From positions 21,331,625 through 21,395,624 of the forward strand of contig CALNVZ010002974.1 of assembly GCA_940671915.1 (NCBI GenBank): 64,000 nt of DNA, read 5' to 3'. Shown here piece after piece: positions 1-14,000 of this stretch; within the stretch, counting starts at the first letter, position 1, and each line of letters starts with the position of its first letter. The notes beneath the pieces were generated by a model, which saw only the letters and a program-made list of their open reading frames with translations, had not been told where the DNA came from and ran no database searches. Source of the DNA: Paracentrotus lividus (Eukaryota > Echinodermata > Echinoidea > Camarodonta > Echinidae). Position numbers and translations under genes: made by a program.

Positions 1-2494
1 GGTCCCGGCGGTAAACTCAGTTATTTATGGGGGCAAACAAAGCAATGCCACACTCACAAACACTTTACAAATAAAGCATGGCCATTTTTCATCATTTTTT
101 TCCCCAAACAATTGCAATTAAAAGGATTAATATATGTGCTTATGCAGAGTAAAATAATAATTTTTTTTTACAAGGACTCTTTTCAGATATCCACACCCAA
201 AATTACTCCCCATAATTTTTTGCTTGAGGTATTCTGGAGCTCAGAGGGGCTCTTTTAAGATTGTTTTTTCAACACAAAGCATGTAGAGTATTGCAGACAT
301 TCAGCTGAGCAGGCTTAGCAGAGATGCCAATGAAATCGGGAGGGTCGAGGGTTGGCATCTCTGCAGTAAAGGCAGCCATGAATATTTATTGACAGGAACT
401 CGTAATCAGTTTCTAAAAATCGACAAGAAATAAACAAAATCCTACCCTGAAAAACAGTGTTATAGCTAGACTATTTTAGTGGCGGCTGGAATTTCACCAA
501 AAGACGCTACTCTTACGAATGGAGGTCACGGTTGGCATCCCCCCCCCCCAAAAAAAAAAAAAAAAATGAAATTAGAATCTAGACCTAACTGTAGTGTTAG
601 GTTAAAAAATAAAGATGAAAACGCAGAAGTGCATAGTCATGTAGTTTTCCTTTTCTAGGTCTAATTTTGACTATAATACATTTTCTATCATATCAAAAAT
701 ATGTTCAGATTAATTTATAATCATGTAACAAGTGTTATATTTCTTAAAATGAAGAATGGTAAACCCCTGTCAAGTTTGGAGATTTCACACGAAAAGTTGA
801 ACCGAGGCTTTCACAAGCCTTTGCTTCCCCAGAACTCTGGGATAGAAGTGCTCCAGTAATACTAATAGTATGCCTATGCAGACTGGGGAGTAATGACAAG
901 AACATCGATGATCAACGATGTTTTTCAGAAAACTCAGAGTGAATTGAGGCAAACAAGTATCGCAAGATCGTTCTAGTGCTTATTATTTGAATAAGTGACA
1001 TCTAAGACCACATTTAACCCTAGAAATGATCGGGAAAACTTCAAATCCTCGCAAGCAAATTTCACAGACTTACACATTTTTTGTATAGGTGGGACTACAC
1101 TATCAAAAACGGGCGAAAATAATGTTTGAAACGGAAATGAAGACTCATTTTGAGACTTCTAAAATGACTAAAAATGTCATTTTATAGATCATAATGGTCC
1201 AAACTTAAAGGTTATACATACCAGGTAGTAAATCCAATGAAAAAGTGGAATTTAACGGCTATTTTGGGGGGTGATTTTTGTGAAGTTAGTGGTGGTCGGG
1301 AGCAGTGTTTTTCACCAGCACGTATGTTACTGCGTGTAGGCGCTAACGCGCGCGGACATCTTTGCCTTGTGACGTCATCACTAAAGACGGTGATTGCACG
1401 AAACTCAAAAAAAAAATGTAAACAAAAGTTTTCACGTGTTTGCACATTTAACAATAAAAACTGACCTAAATATGACGTCAAGCAGATACCGAACTGGGAA
1501 ATGCATATTCCGATGATTCGTTTTATAATAACATTAATTACCACTCGCATTTATTTTTTAATAATAACCTCATGATTGAATACCTTCTTTTGCGTCAAAA
1601 TCACCTAATATTTCGCTATTTTTTAGATCTTCTAGAAATAAGCATTTTAGGGAAAAACTAAAAATTTTCTTATTTTGAGCTTTTGCATAATGGGGAACGA
1701 GGATGAGTACTTCCCAAAAATCTTTCTTTCGGCCATCCTAGAATTTTTTGGACGATAGAACTTTGCCCTGTATTGGTGCTATTTTGGGGTAAATATTAAA
1801 AATTTTCGTTTAAAAATGCCATCTTATGATTATGTCGTTAGTATCTAACCACTGTAGATGGTAAAGATCGTGATTTAAATGGAGTTGAATGTGTGAGAAT
1901 GCCTGATTTTAATGTGATCTTGATCAAACCATCTTTGCTTTTAGAACTTGCCGTATAACATTGTGTAATGATTGCAAAAGCCGCAGAAGTTGTAATGACA
2001 GCGGTGCGGTATACGCTCCACCCCGTCTGCGTAGGCGCAGACTCCCCAGTCCCACTTCGATCACCGGTGGTACGCATATTCAGTGTCCGTGCGTATCACC
2101 TCACAAACACGTATCATGAGACAATAAACAAATCACCTCACTGATAATATTGTCGTTGATATATCATAAAATGAGAGACTAGACTTCTATATTACAAACA
2201 GCAATTGGTATGGTTGTAATATTGTTGTATTTATTTTTTGTTTTCTTTTCTCTCTCTTTTTATTCAGAATATCAACATTAACATTAAATAACAATAACAA
2301 CAATAAGACAACAGTCAACAGACCATTTCAATAGCCAAATTAAAATACAGTAATGTGTTCAAATTTCCAGACAAGAATATTGGCACAATTTTAATTATGA
2401 GCTTCAAGTCTGTACTGTAGAACTATAAAGTGTTTGATTTATTTTTAAAGTGAAATAATAGTTAGGTCTACATTAATTTATGATGGTAATAATA
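1..2494. other. Non-coding stretch with no recognised gene
   Basis: AT-rich DNA with short homopolymers (poly-C/poly-A at 541-566). It has a perfect CRE palindrome TGACGTCA at 1370-1377 and another TGACGTCA at about 1472. Short frames lack codon structure or homology. The final SLC20 exon was searched for here (S-T-T-H-C coding pattern on the minus strand) and not found. Confidence 0.5.
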
Positions 2495-2673
2495 CAGGGC
2501 CGCGAAGCCGGGGGGGGGGGGGGCTGCAGCCCCCCCACTTTTTTCAGCCAACGTGTTCAAAAACGCAAAAAATGACCATACCTTTGTGATTTTTAGCCTG
2601 TTCAGCCCCCCCCCCCCCCCCCCCCCCCACTTTCGGCTCAGCCCCTCCACTTTCAAAAACGCTCCGGGCCCTG
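2495..2673. mobile_element. Short MITE with cagggcc ends
   Basis: Inverted ends 'cagggccgcgaagcc' and 'gctccgggccctg' enclose two G/C homopolymer runs. The flanks taataata / taatataa are similar, as in an 8-bp hAT-type duplication. Part of the same family recurs at about 37819-37885. Confidence 0.6.
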
Positions 2674-2849
2674 TAATATAATAAATATATTATAATAGGC
2701 CTAGATCTATATAATTCTCTCAAGACCTAACTATTAACATAATAATTAATGAGGATATGAAATCTGATGATTTCTACAACTAATCCACAATCTTAGTCAC
2801 ACATTGACGATATATTATCTGATTATTACATTGTAGACTGAATTCTAGA

Positions 2850-2966
2850 CTCCTATCTTCTCTGTCACCTGCGCCCCCCCCCCCTCACATCACCTTGCCT
2901 CCCGAGTGCCCCACCCCCCCCCCAACACATCCAGGGCTAGGTGACAGAGAAGACAGGAACACCTCG
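2850..2966. mobile_element. Small inverted-repeat element with poly-C core
   Basis: The arms 'cttctctgtcacctgcgcc' and 'ggctaggtgacagagaag' face each other around C-rich sequence. Family unknown. Confidence 0.5.
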
Positions 2967-5900
2967 GTAGATATAAATAACTGGGCCGGGCATATATGCA
3001 TTTTATAAATTATTATAATTAATAATTAATTTGAGAATGCATCTTTAATCGAAATTGCATATTATAGCAATCATTGTCACTTCAACAATATTGCCCTATT
3101 AACAGGCTTAATACATGCACATCTGTACAGTCAAGAGTAAACTTTGATACATTTTCTATTTTTTTAATTGAGCTTATCCATCCCTGTCCATACTACTATA
3201 ATAGATGTGTTTCAGACTTTAAGGCTTTGACTTTGACTTTTGTTTTCAGTTCCTAATGGATATCACAAGAACCATTGGCACATGGTGCTCCTGTCCTGGG
3301 CAGAAGATGAACAAATGAAGAAAACACACCTCCATGTCATTTACTGTAAATCAGCCATTTGGCATCTGATGATCTTCCAGAGTGATGTCAAGGTGGAACG
3401 TAGAATCTGATCCAGGAAACACCATGATCACTTGGTTTTTCTTAACTGTTTGGGCAATTGAAGTTGGCTAGCTGGACCAGTAACTTCAATGTTCCACCCC
3501 CTCCCTTGTCTCTGCCAATTTTACACCATATTTTCTCTTCCGGGATGTGGCCGTCATGCCAGGTGAGCCTCTCTAGTCTAGATATTAGAATAGTAGTATA
3601 ATTGCTTTATTCAAAGGATAGTTTATTTCATCAAAATGAAATATCAAATGCTGCTGAGGATTTAGCAGGGGGGGGGGAGTTAACCACCTCCCCCCCCCTC
3701 TCTCTCTCTCTCCCCCCTTTTTTATTATTATTTTTTTTTTTTTTAATAAGAAAAGTGCACACAGAATCTGATACAATTATTTATTTAAAGCAGGCACCTC
3801 CACAAGTGTCCTATATTTTAGTGTGCTTTGAATACCTTTATCTTGTATACCTTTTTTTCTGTGATTTTTAAAGGTGCATTCAGTATTCAGTTACAAGTAT
3901 CTATCTTTTGGTATGTTAATGATTTGCTTTCATGTTTTTGCATTATCACAGGTTGCATCACGACCTCGCCATCCATACTCGTCGATGTCCTTCACCAGAT
4001 TACCTAGACTGCTCTATTTTAGGCTAGTGGGGTTGGCTGGATCTCTATCCCGGTATCGGTGCTTTGCTGTAGAGGCGGCCATTGCCCACAGATATTTACG
4101 CACCTCCCTCTTATTTCCTGTGGACATTTGTCAATCTTTTAGCCAGCTGTTAGAGATATTATATATATTATTTGTTCAATGTATTCAATAAACTAAATCT
4201 TGGTATGAGCTGTTATTCCCAGTAGGTCTAAGGGCTGGTTGGAAGGGGGGGGGGGGAGGGTGTCTTTTAAAAGGGCTTAGAGAATATGTTTACATGCTCA
4301 TGAAGACATTATTGTTTTTTAAATTGTTTATATTATTATCATTATAATTATCTATAAATATTATAGCGCATATCAATACTATTGTTATTCTTATTACATT
4401 TGTTCCTATTATTACCATTTTTTGTCAATTACTCAGTAACTGGGATATGGGTGGGTATAAAATCTTCAAGCTCACCCCTTCAAACACCTCAGCTTTTTCA
4501 ACTCAACCTAAAGAAGCTTTTCAGTTTATGATGTTCCTCAATTGTATATGGAGGGGTTGTGGCCCCAAGATACCAGGCTGTAACAAGGGGGGGGGGGGGG
4601 TTCGAACAACCCCCCCCCCCCCATACAGCAAAGGGGAGGGGGATAATTTTTTTTCCTTTGATTTTATATACATGATATATGCCACCATTCTGATTATTCT
4701 ATTTGTTGTGAACTAAAATATATTTATTGCTATATTTACAGTATGAATATATTAAATTGGAATTATGAATGTGTAATTAAAGTTATTCAATAATTACTTG
4801 TTTGTAATAGATCAAATCATTCCTTAGTAACTGCATTAGTGTGATTAACCTTGCATGTTTCAAACCTATGAACACTTATAAAACTTTTGAAGTAATGACT
4901 AATAAAGATAAAACCAAATCTCCAGTTAATCTCAAATTGTGAAATGTTTCAGTTTTAAAATCTGCAAAAACAAGGAATGTGCATTTTTCTTTCCATGACC
5001 TGCTAGTACAATCCTAGCTGACATACCATCTGGGATTTGCCATCTGACTTTTGAGATTTTCAGATTTTGTAGTGATGTGATTATGTATTTGTCTGGTGTG
5101 TATGTTTGAGAATAAATGAAACTGAATGTTACACAACAGGACAGAGAACAGACACTTTGACAAAAAGAGGTGACGACCAAGACAAAACAGTGTCTCTACC
5201 GGACACGACACAAGAGAAAATGTAGACTGGTCAATGTGAAAGTATGTTTCTAGAAATTAATCTCTTCTTAAAAATATGCGTGAAAGTTGAGTGAGCCCTC
5301 TCGCGGTCAATATTATGTACATATAACGAGCGGAGATCGCATTCGGTGAACATACGTGCCAGGTGCAGGAGTGGTGGTCGGGAATTACCCGTGGTGGTCG
5401 GGCCCAACCACCGCCGACCAGCGTAGCGCTAAAGCATGGAGCGCCGCTAATCACCACTCACATGTTCCCATCGCACACACATTGCAACCTGGAAGTAACT
5501 GGCTTTTTACATGTAGACTAAATTCACCAGTCGTTTACTAAAATTATCGTCATTTACATTGCAAATCAATGTACGATTATATAAATATGGGTAAAAACTA
5601 CTGGGTAAAATGATCATGAGATTTCGGCACGAGGTCGGGCTTGTTACATGTAGACTAATTCACCAGTCGTTTACTAAAATTATCGTCATTTACATTGCAA
5701 ATCAATGAAAATCCGTGAGATTTGGGCATGAGGTCGGGAGGGCGGGAGATTGGGTCAAAATCCAGGAGTCTCCCGCAGGATCCGGGAGAGTTGGCAGCTC
5801 TGCTGGTATCAAAATCATGTTGTGTGTGTCTAGCACCCATGTTTCATTTATGCCCATTGTACAGTATATTATAGACTTGGCAAATAACTACATTTTTACG

Positions 5901-6814
5901 CTTTATTGTTTTATGTACACACACTATGTATGGCAGTGTATTGTATTACCGGACGCCTTTATTTTACTGCTTTAAAAAGGACAGTTTGAGGAAATGAAAT
6001 TAAGAAAAATTCGCACTAGTTATTCCAAATATTGTCAAATTTATGAAAATGTTAAAATTCTTTGATATTTACCAACAGTTTTCTTTGTATCGCGCTTGCC
6101 GCATACCCCTCTACGAAAAACAATTATATTTGCGCCTGACAAATTGCATTATAATTCCGGACGCGCCCCCTCTATGGGATACAACATTATAATTGCGTGT
6201 TACTTTTAATTTGTTTTCGATCATCATATTTTTATGCTCTTGACTAGACGAGACTGGCAGTGGGTTTATTTGGGGTTTTTGTTTGATAAAACACATCCTT
6301 TATTTCTTAATCTTTGTCTTTTTGTGTGATCCAAGCCTTACGAAAGATAATTGTTTCAATTAACTTATCAACTTTGGATAATGTTTATCGACGTTCCTGT
6401 TCTCTATCTATCGCTCTTGCGCTTGCGCGATCGTCATGATTGGAAAACCGGCTGCGGCATGCGGCGCAAATGAACTGGCTGCACGGCACTAGAATCAATC
6501 ACCACGGCCACATAACCGCACGTCAACATTCGGATCGAGCGGACGCCGAGCGAGAGGTTGAAATTCGGCAAACAAGGCTCATTTTTTCATCAAAAAATAG
6601 ATCCTCTATATCAATTGTTAATGTAAAGGTATGCAATGTGAAAATTTAACCATTTTCTATCAAAAAAGAGATAAATAAGGTAAAACTTATATTTTTTTGC
6701 CTCATTTTAGCAATCTTGTTCCATGTTTTGGTGTGTGGAATTTAACTGCGCCGACCTACGCGCACAAAATTGCTTTAGTGCGCAGTAATATGTGCGTCCG
6801 GAATTATAATAGTG
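2967..6814. other. Intergenic repeats, no gene seen
   Basis: Contains G/C homopolymer blocks (3667-3720, 4587-4621), pieces of MITEs and a roughly 70-base direct repeat at 5507-5577 and 5645-5712 (cores share 'attatcgtcatttacattgc'). Short ORFs are composition artefacts. Confidence 0.45.
5507..5712. repeat. Direct repeat of about 70 bases
   Basis: Two near-identical copies (5507-5577 and 5645-5712) begin 'acatgtagacta' and end 'gcaaatcaatg', separated by about 67 bases. Confidence 0.75.
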
Positions 6815-6892
6815 TCCTACCTAATATAAATTGTATAGTGACGCATTGTATTACCATACAATGCGTCACTATACAATTTATATTAGGTAGGA
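6815..6892. repeat. Perfect 37-bp inverted repeat with 4-base loop
   Basis: Left arm 6815-6851 and right arm 6856-6892 are exact reverse complements, with loop 'tacc'. The arms contain 'tatagtgacgcattgtat'. It looks like a very young fold-back or a terminal duplication of a MITE end. Confidence 0.9.
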
Positions 6893-6995
6893 TGTAGTTT
6901 TTGTAAGATTGAACAATATTTAATATATTGGTCTGTTGTGAAACACTTTAGAACAAGCAATTTTCACATACTTTGAGAAGATTTGAATTTGACCA

Positions 6996-7249
6996 TTTAT
7001 GCGGTGGTCACAACTCGCCGTACCTTCGACGTGCAACTCCCTACGATGGATTTCGTAGAAAATTTGTGCAAGTACCTTGCAGGTACAATGCATGTACGAC
7101 GTACAGGAGGTTTTTACAATACCCTTATTACAGAAACGCAGGAATCGCAGAAGTTGACCCAGGACCTGTGCGTGCATTGTACATGCAACGCAGGCTACGT
7201 TGATGGCACATGCCCCGTAGCCTACGACGAGTTGTGACCGCCGCATAAA
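6996..7249. mobile_element. 254-bp MITE
   Basis: The 22-base ends 'tttatgcggtggtcacaact' and 'agttgtgaccgccgcataaa' are inverted with one mismatch. The interior has no coding capacity. Superfamily not assigned. Confidence 0.75.
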
Positions 7250-7436
7250 CAGACCTAGCATTGGTTTTGTATACCTGGTTGGTTTTGTATACTTTGTATC
7301 AAGATAACTACCCCCGAGAAATAGGGTTAGGGTTAGGTGCATAATTAGGTTTTTAGATTTTTAGCAGGGTAGTTGTTCGGGGGATAATTGTCTAGGGGGT
7401 AATTTTTCTCCTAGAACAGTATTCTTGGACAGTATA

Positions 7437-7995
7437 CAGTGTGTCCTAGAAAAAGCAGAACCCAAATAATTAGTCACTTTTTTTTAAGTGAAAGCAAGCA
7501 ATTAATGAAGTATTGTGTGCATCATATTTTTGTCTTTATTACTTTCTTTGGACACATAAGAGCCACACAAAGATGAAAGAGAGGATATTTAATTTGAAAT
7601 TCAAAACTTATTTCTTGTAAATCAAAGCAATAGGACTCACGAGAGATTCCCACAACAAAGCATGACCCTTTGTATTCACGATCACCAAGAGATTTGATGA
7701 ATGGAACTTTCCAAAGTACATATTCAAGAAATGCAAGTGATCCATCCCTTTATTCGGCAAGACAGCTCGCATCCTTCCAAATCCCACCCACCCATTTCGT
7801 GCAGATTTAAATTTACAATTCAATTTCAAACACTTCTTGTTCAGAAATGCTCGGGTGTTTCAAATTGTTTTAGGTGTCATCAAAAAGGAAGGAAGATTGA
7901 ACATAAAAATGATGCACTTCATATTTCATTATTTGTATGCATTCACAAAGAAAAATATCTGATAATTCGGGTTACTCTTTATCTGGGACACCTTG
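7437..7995. mobile_element. TA-flanked MITE, Tc1/mariner-like
   Basis: Ends 'cagtgtgtcctagaaaaag' and (inverted) 'caaggtgtcccagataaag' are flanked by TA on both sides. The interior encodes nothing recognisable. It ends 42 bases from the SLC20 exon at 8038. Confidence 0.7.
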
Positions 7996-8037
7996 TAAAT
8001 TTGTTTCCCCAAAAATGAAAGGTCGTCTAACACTAAC

Positions 8038-11000
8038 CTTGACGGTGTGAGCGGTGTTATATCTTCTCCAACGGTCTGTATCACACGACGACCAAGACAC
8101 CACAGTCCTAGTGAGATACCCAATGCCCCATAGAACAAGACCCACATTTGAGCCGATTGTTGTTGCGCAACATCTCCAGTTTGGTAAATCAACCAGATGG
8201 CTATCAGAGGCCCAACAGCATTACTGAGTAGGAAAGAGGTATATATGCATGGATTATTGATAAGTTTATTTGGAAAAAAAAAACACCTTTATATTTGGGA
8301 AGAAGTAGACTAAAAATAAATTCTGCAAGTTGATTAAAAACATCAAAATTTCATTTCATTGAGCAACATCTTTATCATGGCAAAATGCAGAAAGCAATTT
8401 TTCATCAACTTGATTTGCTGAATTTGTATAAATTCAGGCAAATGATTGATTAAAATTACTCCATCATGTTGTCTCAATTTTTTTCTAATGATTTAGCATA
8501 CAAAGCGCCCTAATCAAACCAAAAACTTTCACATTATGAAACTTTAGCATAATAAGTTGTCTCTATTTTTATGATGATTCAATATGCCAAGTGCAAAACT
8601 AAATCCAGAAACATTTGCGATGTGAGACTTTTGTAAATTGCCGATCATCAAAAACCTGTAGAGTATTGTATGGGCATTTTATGCATTGTGTAGACGTAAA
8701 CTTATGGGAGCATTGCCTCCTCCAAATACCAATACTAACCTCACATCGTTTCCTCCATGTGCAAAGCTGGCAAAGATGGCCGACAAGGCTTGTAAGGGAG
8801 AACAAAGGGCAGCGACATGGGGATGGTCTTTGACCTTTGACCTTCCTTTATCCAATGAACCATCTTCACCATTCCCATGTTCATTTCCATTTTTCTCTGC
8901 CTTATCCTCCGTCCCTTTCGAGTTTCTTCTATCATTTTCCACATTCTCTTCTCTATCTCCCTCTATTGCTAATGGCTCAGCTCCTTGCACTAAGCTCACT
9001 TTGTCTCTTTTGTTGACGTGACAACTATAAGTTCGTTTCTCAGCAAAAATTGATTGCGTCTCCATTGTGGGATCATCCTCTTGGCCACTCGGATGAGTTC
9101 CTGGTCCTGTTTGGACAATAAAAGTTCAATTTATTCAGGGAAAAAATTGTGTGTTAAGTAGTAGTGGATTTAGCATGAAAATCGTAGAAAACTTTATTTT
9201 AAACAGGTTTGTTTTCTACATTGTTGTAAATACAATGCCCCCCAAAAAAATTATTATCCATTAACTTTCACTACCAATTGACAATATTATGAATGGAGAT
9301 TATGATGATACATGTGTCCTGAGGGAATTCAAGACATGAGAAAAGTCCCCTTTAATACCAAAAATCTCTCTATACATGCAGGGAAGGTGTATATCTGAGG
9401 AGCTCAAACCCAAATCTGTATCCGTAGGGTGATGACAAAATCATCTTTATGAATACTGTATACGTGGTTATTTTTGTGAATTTTACAAATCGATCTTTGC
9501 AAAAAATTTCAACATAATGCTCTCTATAGTAATGAAAACATCACAAAAATCGCAAAATTATCCACGCGCAAGTTTCCCAAACTAGTCCAAAATCATGAAA
9601 ATATTGGCTCATACATTCTGATATTTTGTTGACATGTCCTGCATACTACCCCCCTCAAGGTTTCTTACCTTTAATCTTGTTCCTGATGTATGGAACCATA
9701 ATAAACCAGACAGCCATTCCGACTAGGATCCCAGATCCAAAGCTAAGTATAAAGACTCCCCAAAGGGGTATCCGATGAAAACCTAGGGCTGGATACACAT
9801 AAGAGAAGGCATATTTCATCCAATAAACATTTGGAAAAAGCAATTTCTCAAATTATTCAGTAGGCATGTCAGCAAAAGTCTGTGCCCATTTTGTTCTGGT
9901 GTCTTTCCCACCAATTGCCTGTCTTTAATTCATCTATTCATTAGACCATGTGGATGACCTTTGGGAAGACTGTGGGACAAGACTATTTATTGACAACAGG
10001 CCTTAAAGGGAATAGGATGACTGATACTCCTCAACATATCTAGTCCCTGAAATAATAAAATACTTAATTCCCTCCCCAAAAGTCATCTTCTATTAAAGTA
10101 CTCATGATTCAAGATTTATTTATTCCTTTCCAATTAAATGTATACATTGGGGCCCAATGTTCGTTAACAATGATAACAAGTTCATCATCAACAAGACTTA
10201 ATTCATGGACATTGACAAGGAGGTAGTAATGATATTGAAATCCGAGTAAGAAGCAAAAATTTATAGTCTCAAGTACCCGAAGAACTAGGTGGTATTTAAA
10301 TCAAAACAAGTTTTCAAAAAAGAAAATATTCATGATAAAGACAATGAAATGTAGATAAGAGATGGATATTCATAGCCTAAAGTACCCTGGGAACTAGGTG
10401 TAATTAAATCATAACAAGTGTCCATAAAATTATCAAGCCTACTGAATTGTCTTATTCCCATCAAAATTAAATCCAATCAAGTTTTCAAAAATTAACATGC
10501 CTGCGAACTTCATTGTCTTATACGCAATTAAATCCACACAAAATTTCAAATATTAACATTTCTATTTACTCCTGACTTGACTTCTTCCCATATAGGGTAG
10601 TACATGAACGACCTGTGCCCTGTAACATAAAGAGTTACAATCGACTACAAATCACTAGTAGCCAATCAGAGTCCTTGTTGCATAGACTTCTTGCATTAAA
10701 GTCTTTATGTGAACCAATCAGAACGGTTATTTCAAATTTGCAATTGACCATAACTCTTTATGTTATAGGGTAATTGTTCTTGGAAGTAATGGGTTAACAC
10801 ATTGACTCACTCTTGGGTCCAGCATAGAATATGGAGAAGAAGTTGACGATGATGACTAAGCCATACCAGAATGGTAAGGACCTCAGACCAGGCTCTAATG
10901 GTTCTTCCTATATCAACAACAATGAAATATAAACTTAATCACATCAAAGGATTAAATTTTTCATCTTTATAGAAATACATTTATGAGAAAGGATTCTTAC

Positions 11001-14000
11001 TGTTTTAACTCATGTGCCCTGTAACATACAGACTTACGATGGATAAAAAGTTATAATCCATTTCATTTCAGTAGCCTCATCATGGACAGGGTGCCCCAAA
11101 GTTGACGATCTTAATCCTAACCCTAGCCCTAACGCTAATCCTAATACATGACTGTACCTGCACTCCAAATGAGGCTACCAAAATAAAAATCAATCATAAT
11201 TTTTTTTTTTTATTGTAAGGTTTTATGTTACCAACACTGGTGTGTTCGATCAAATGCCCAATTTGCACTGGGTGAAAATAAAGTTGATTCGATAATAAAA
11301 TAAAGACGTGATTCGAACCTGCAAAATTTCCTGTGTAAAACACTGATTACTTCTCAACTACACATTTCCTTTCTTTATTTCATTCATCCAATTCAATGTG
11401 AAAATATAAAAAAAAATTGTGTTCATTTAAAATCTAAAGCAACATAAATTCATTCAAAATACTCAAGAACAATAAAGGTAAAATAATGATAATTTCAATA
11501 GCCTTCACATTTATCATAGCTTTAAATATCTATCTTCAGACTGAGCACCAAACATATCTCACCTTTCTCAAAATAAAGTATCTTAAGATGAAGAAGACAA
11601 GGGAAGAAAAAAGACCTGATAAGACTGGTGACGTAACCCAGGATACCACTGTTTGGAGAAGGATAAGTAACACATGACAATGTACGTATGTATTGTGCTT
11701 TTAAATTTTTTTACTGATTAAAAGGTAAATAGTCAAACATCAAAGGATGTTCTCACAGGAAAAAAAATAATCATTTGAAGACCTGAAAATGAAATGAAAA
11801 ATAAAGCAGCAATATATATTGAGAGCAGCATATATCCTAGCCTTTTGACAAGGCCTAGTGACTTGGCCATATTCCTCGTCAAGTAGTGGCTGAAACGAGA
11901 CTAGCAGTCGAAGAAGAGAGCTGGCGAGATCCGGGTGAACGCGCGATAAGTCGCTAGGCCTTTTGGATCCTGGATTCAATGAATTATTCATGAGCATGTT
12001 AATCGACCAATCAGAACAGCAGACGGGGTAGGAGGACCGGCCGTGGAGTCTGTGTGTACGCGTGGTGTACTTGTACCGTATAGATGGTACCGGCGACGGT
12101 GACAGTGGCCTGCGTGCGAAAATAGTCATTACAAAATGGCAAAGCTGACGTCATTTGAGAATACGCTCGCTGATTGGCTCCTACGTGAGAGGTAAAAGAA
12201 ATCCAAGTCAGGATCCTAAAGGCCCTGTGGCAGAACTGGCAATCTTCGCATTCACCCACGCCTCTCGCGATTAGTCTTTTTTCAGTCGGTAGGCGTCTCA
12301 TATAAACATTACAACCGACACAGAGCCTTGTCTAAAGGCTACATATATCCACTTGCATGCAAATAGTAATTGCATCAAACCACATACTGAGAGCAAGAAT
12401 AAGCTTTTAAAAAAGATGAATAGCACAAGAACCAGAATAATACTTGTAGCGAGTGGGATTCAACGAAAACCAACCTTGAAATATGATTCAGGAGAAAAAC
12501 AAAACAGATAGAACAAAATGAGAAATATGAAGAAGAAAATGACCATACTGCATTTTGGTTTACATATTTTTTGCCTTGTTATCTTTTGAATTGTTCATTT
12601 TTTAAAACAACGATTTTTCCATAGAGGTCTGTTTTCAAATGTTTAACCATTAATTTGCCCCTAGGATGCAGCAAAAGATAAGAAAAACTATCTTTCACAT
12701 ACATGTACTTAGAATCCTGTCAATCACCCCATTAAAAAACACAACTTGTTATTCAGACTATTTGGAGTAAGCGCCACTGATTTTAGTGGGCATTTATCTA
12801 TGGTGCAGTTTTGCTTGCCAGCTAGCTCTACTGTACGATTACACATATATAACTAGTTTGCTTCATTTATGTTTTCTCTTTCTTCCCTTATTCAGATTTT
12901 CTTGTTTGGTTTCATATTAATTGGAATCCATTATTGTACATACCTATTAGACCAACTTGAAGCCACTGAATGCCCTCAACGCCAAAGACAACCATATGGA
13001 AACCTAATGTAGCTCCCACAATGCTATGGGTGGTAGAGACAGGCATTTTAAAGGCTGTCGCCACAAACAGCCACACTGCACATCCTGAAAAGATGAAAAT
13101 ATAAATAAACATGGGATTGTAATTTTATGAAGGACAGACTTATTCTAGATAATTCTTACTAAAAAAAATGTATAGTCCAGTCCAATTAAAATCTGAGGCT
13201 CAGAAACAAGCCAAATTCCATGTTATAACAAAAAGTACTACTTTATCCTTTATTTCCACTGAAATGAAATGAATATGTCTTAACTTTCAACAGATTAGAT
13301 TATGTGGTAACACGATAAACAACTTAGCAAGTCCATCCAAGTAAATATTTGAAGTCCCAAGCTACGGTATGAGCCAATATTTTCCCCATTTCAGACTAGT
13401 AGGGGTGAATTTCACAATTTTCTTGATGTTAAATAGCCTTATATGGAAGTGGAAATTTTTACATGACTGACTGGTAAAATTCCCCAAAATAACCCTTTAT
13501 TGTTTAATAAAAATATGATAATAATATTTTGTTTTATATAGCACTTTTCCAGTTGTATGATTACCCCAGTCACTGGATTTAGGCTTGGGGGTCCATTTTA
13601 CAGGACTCGAAACGAAAGAATCCTACCAAGTACCCACTTTAACGCCTAGGTGCGATGAAGCAAGTAGATAAAGATCTTGGTGCCCGGGATTGAACCCCCT
13701 ACCTTTGCATTCACAGTCATGTGAAACTTCTAACAAAAGCCTCGGTCACAATACAATACCATTATGAATGGTAAAGGACGCCATGCAAACAATTCTCAAG
13801 CCAATACATAAGAACTTCACAAGAACTTCTTACGAAGAACATACAAACCACCACTCGCAAAACATTCGCAGAACTTTCTTAAGTTCGAAGATTGGTCGAT
13901 GGTCTTGTCTAAGATTGCTTTCAATTTCGTATGAAACTCCCCTTTCATAAAACAATCATACAAACGTTGTAAGAAAGACGTATGAAAGCCGTACGAAAGT

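Noticed and set aside
1369-1378. CRE palindrome as a promoter of another gene
   Set aside because: No coding exon or second conserved element nearby, so a single 8-mer is not enough.
1212-1550. 112-codon minus-strand ORF and its plus-strand partner
   Set aside because: No homology or splice context recognised; the same stretch is open on both strands.
6920-7342. 140-codon minus-strand ORF
   Set aside because: It spans the 254-bp MITE and its flanks; Cys/His-rich content comes from the element and shows no ordered motif.
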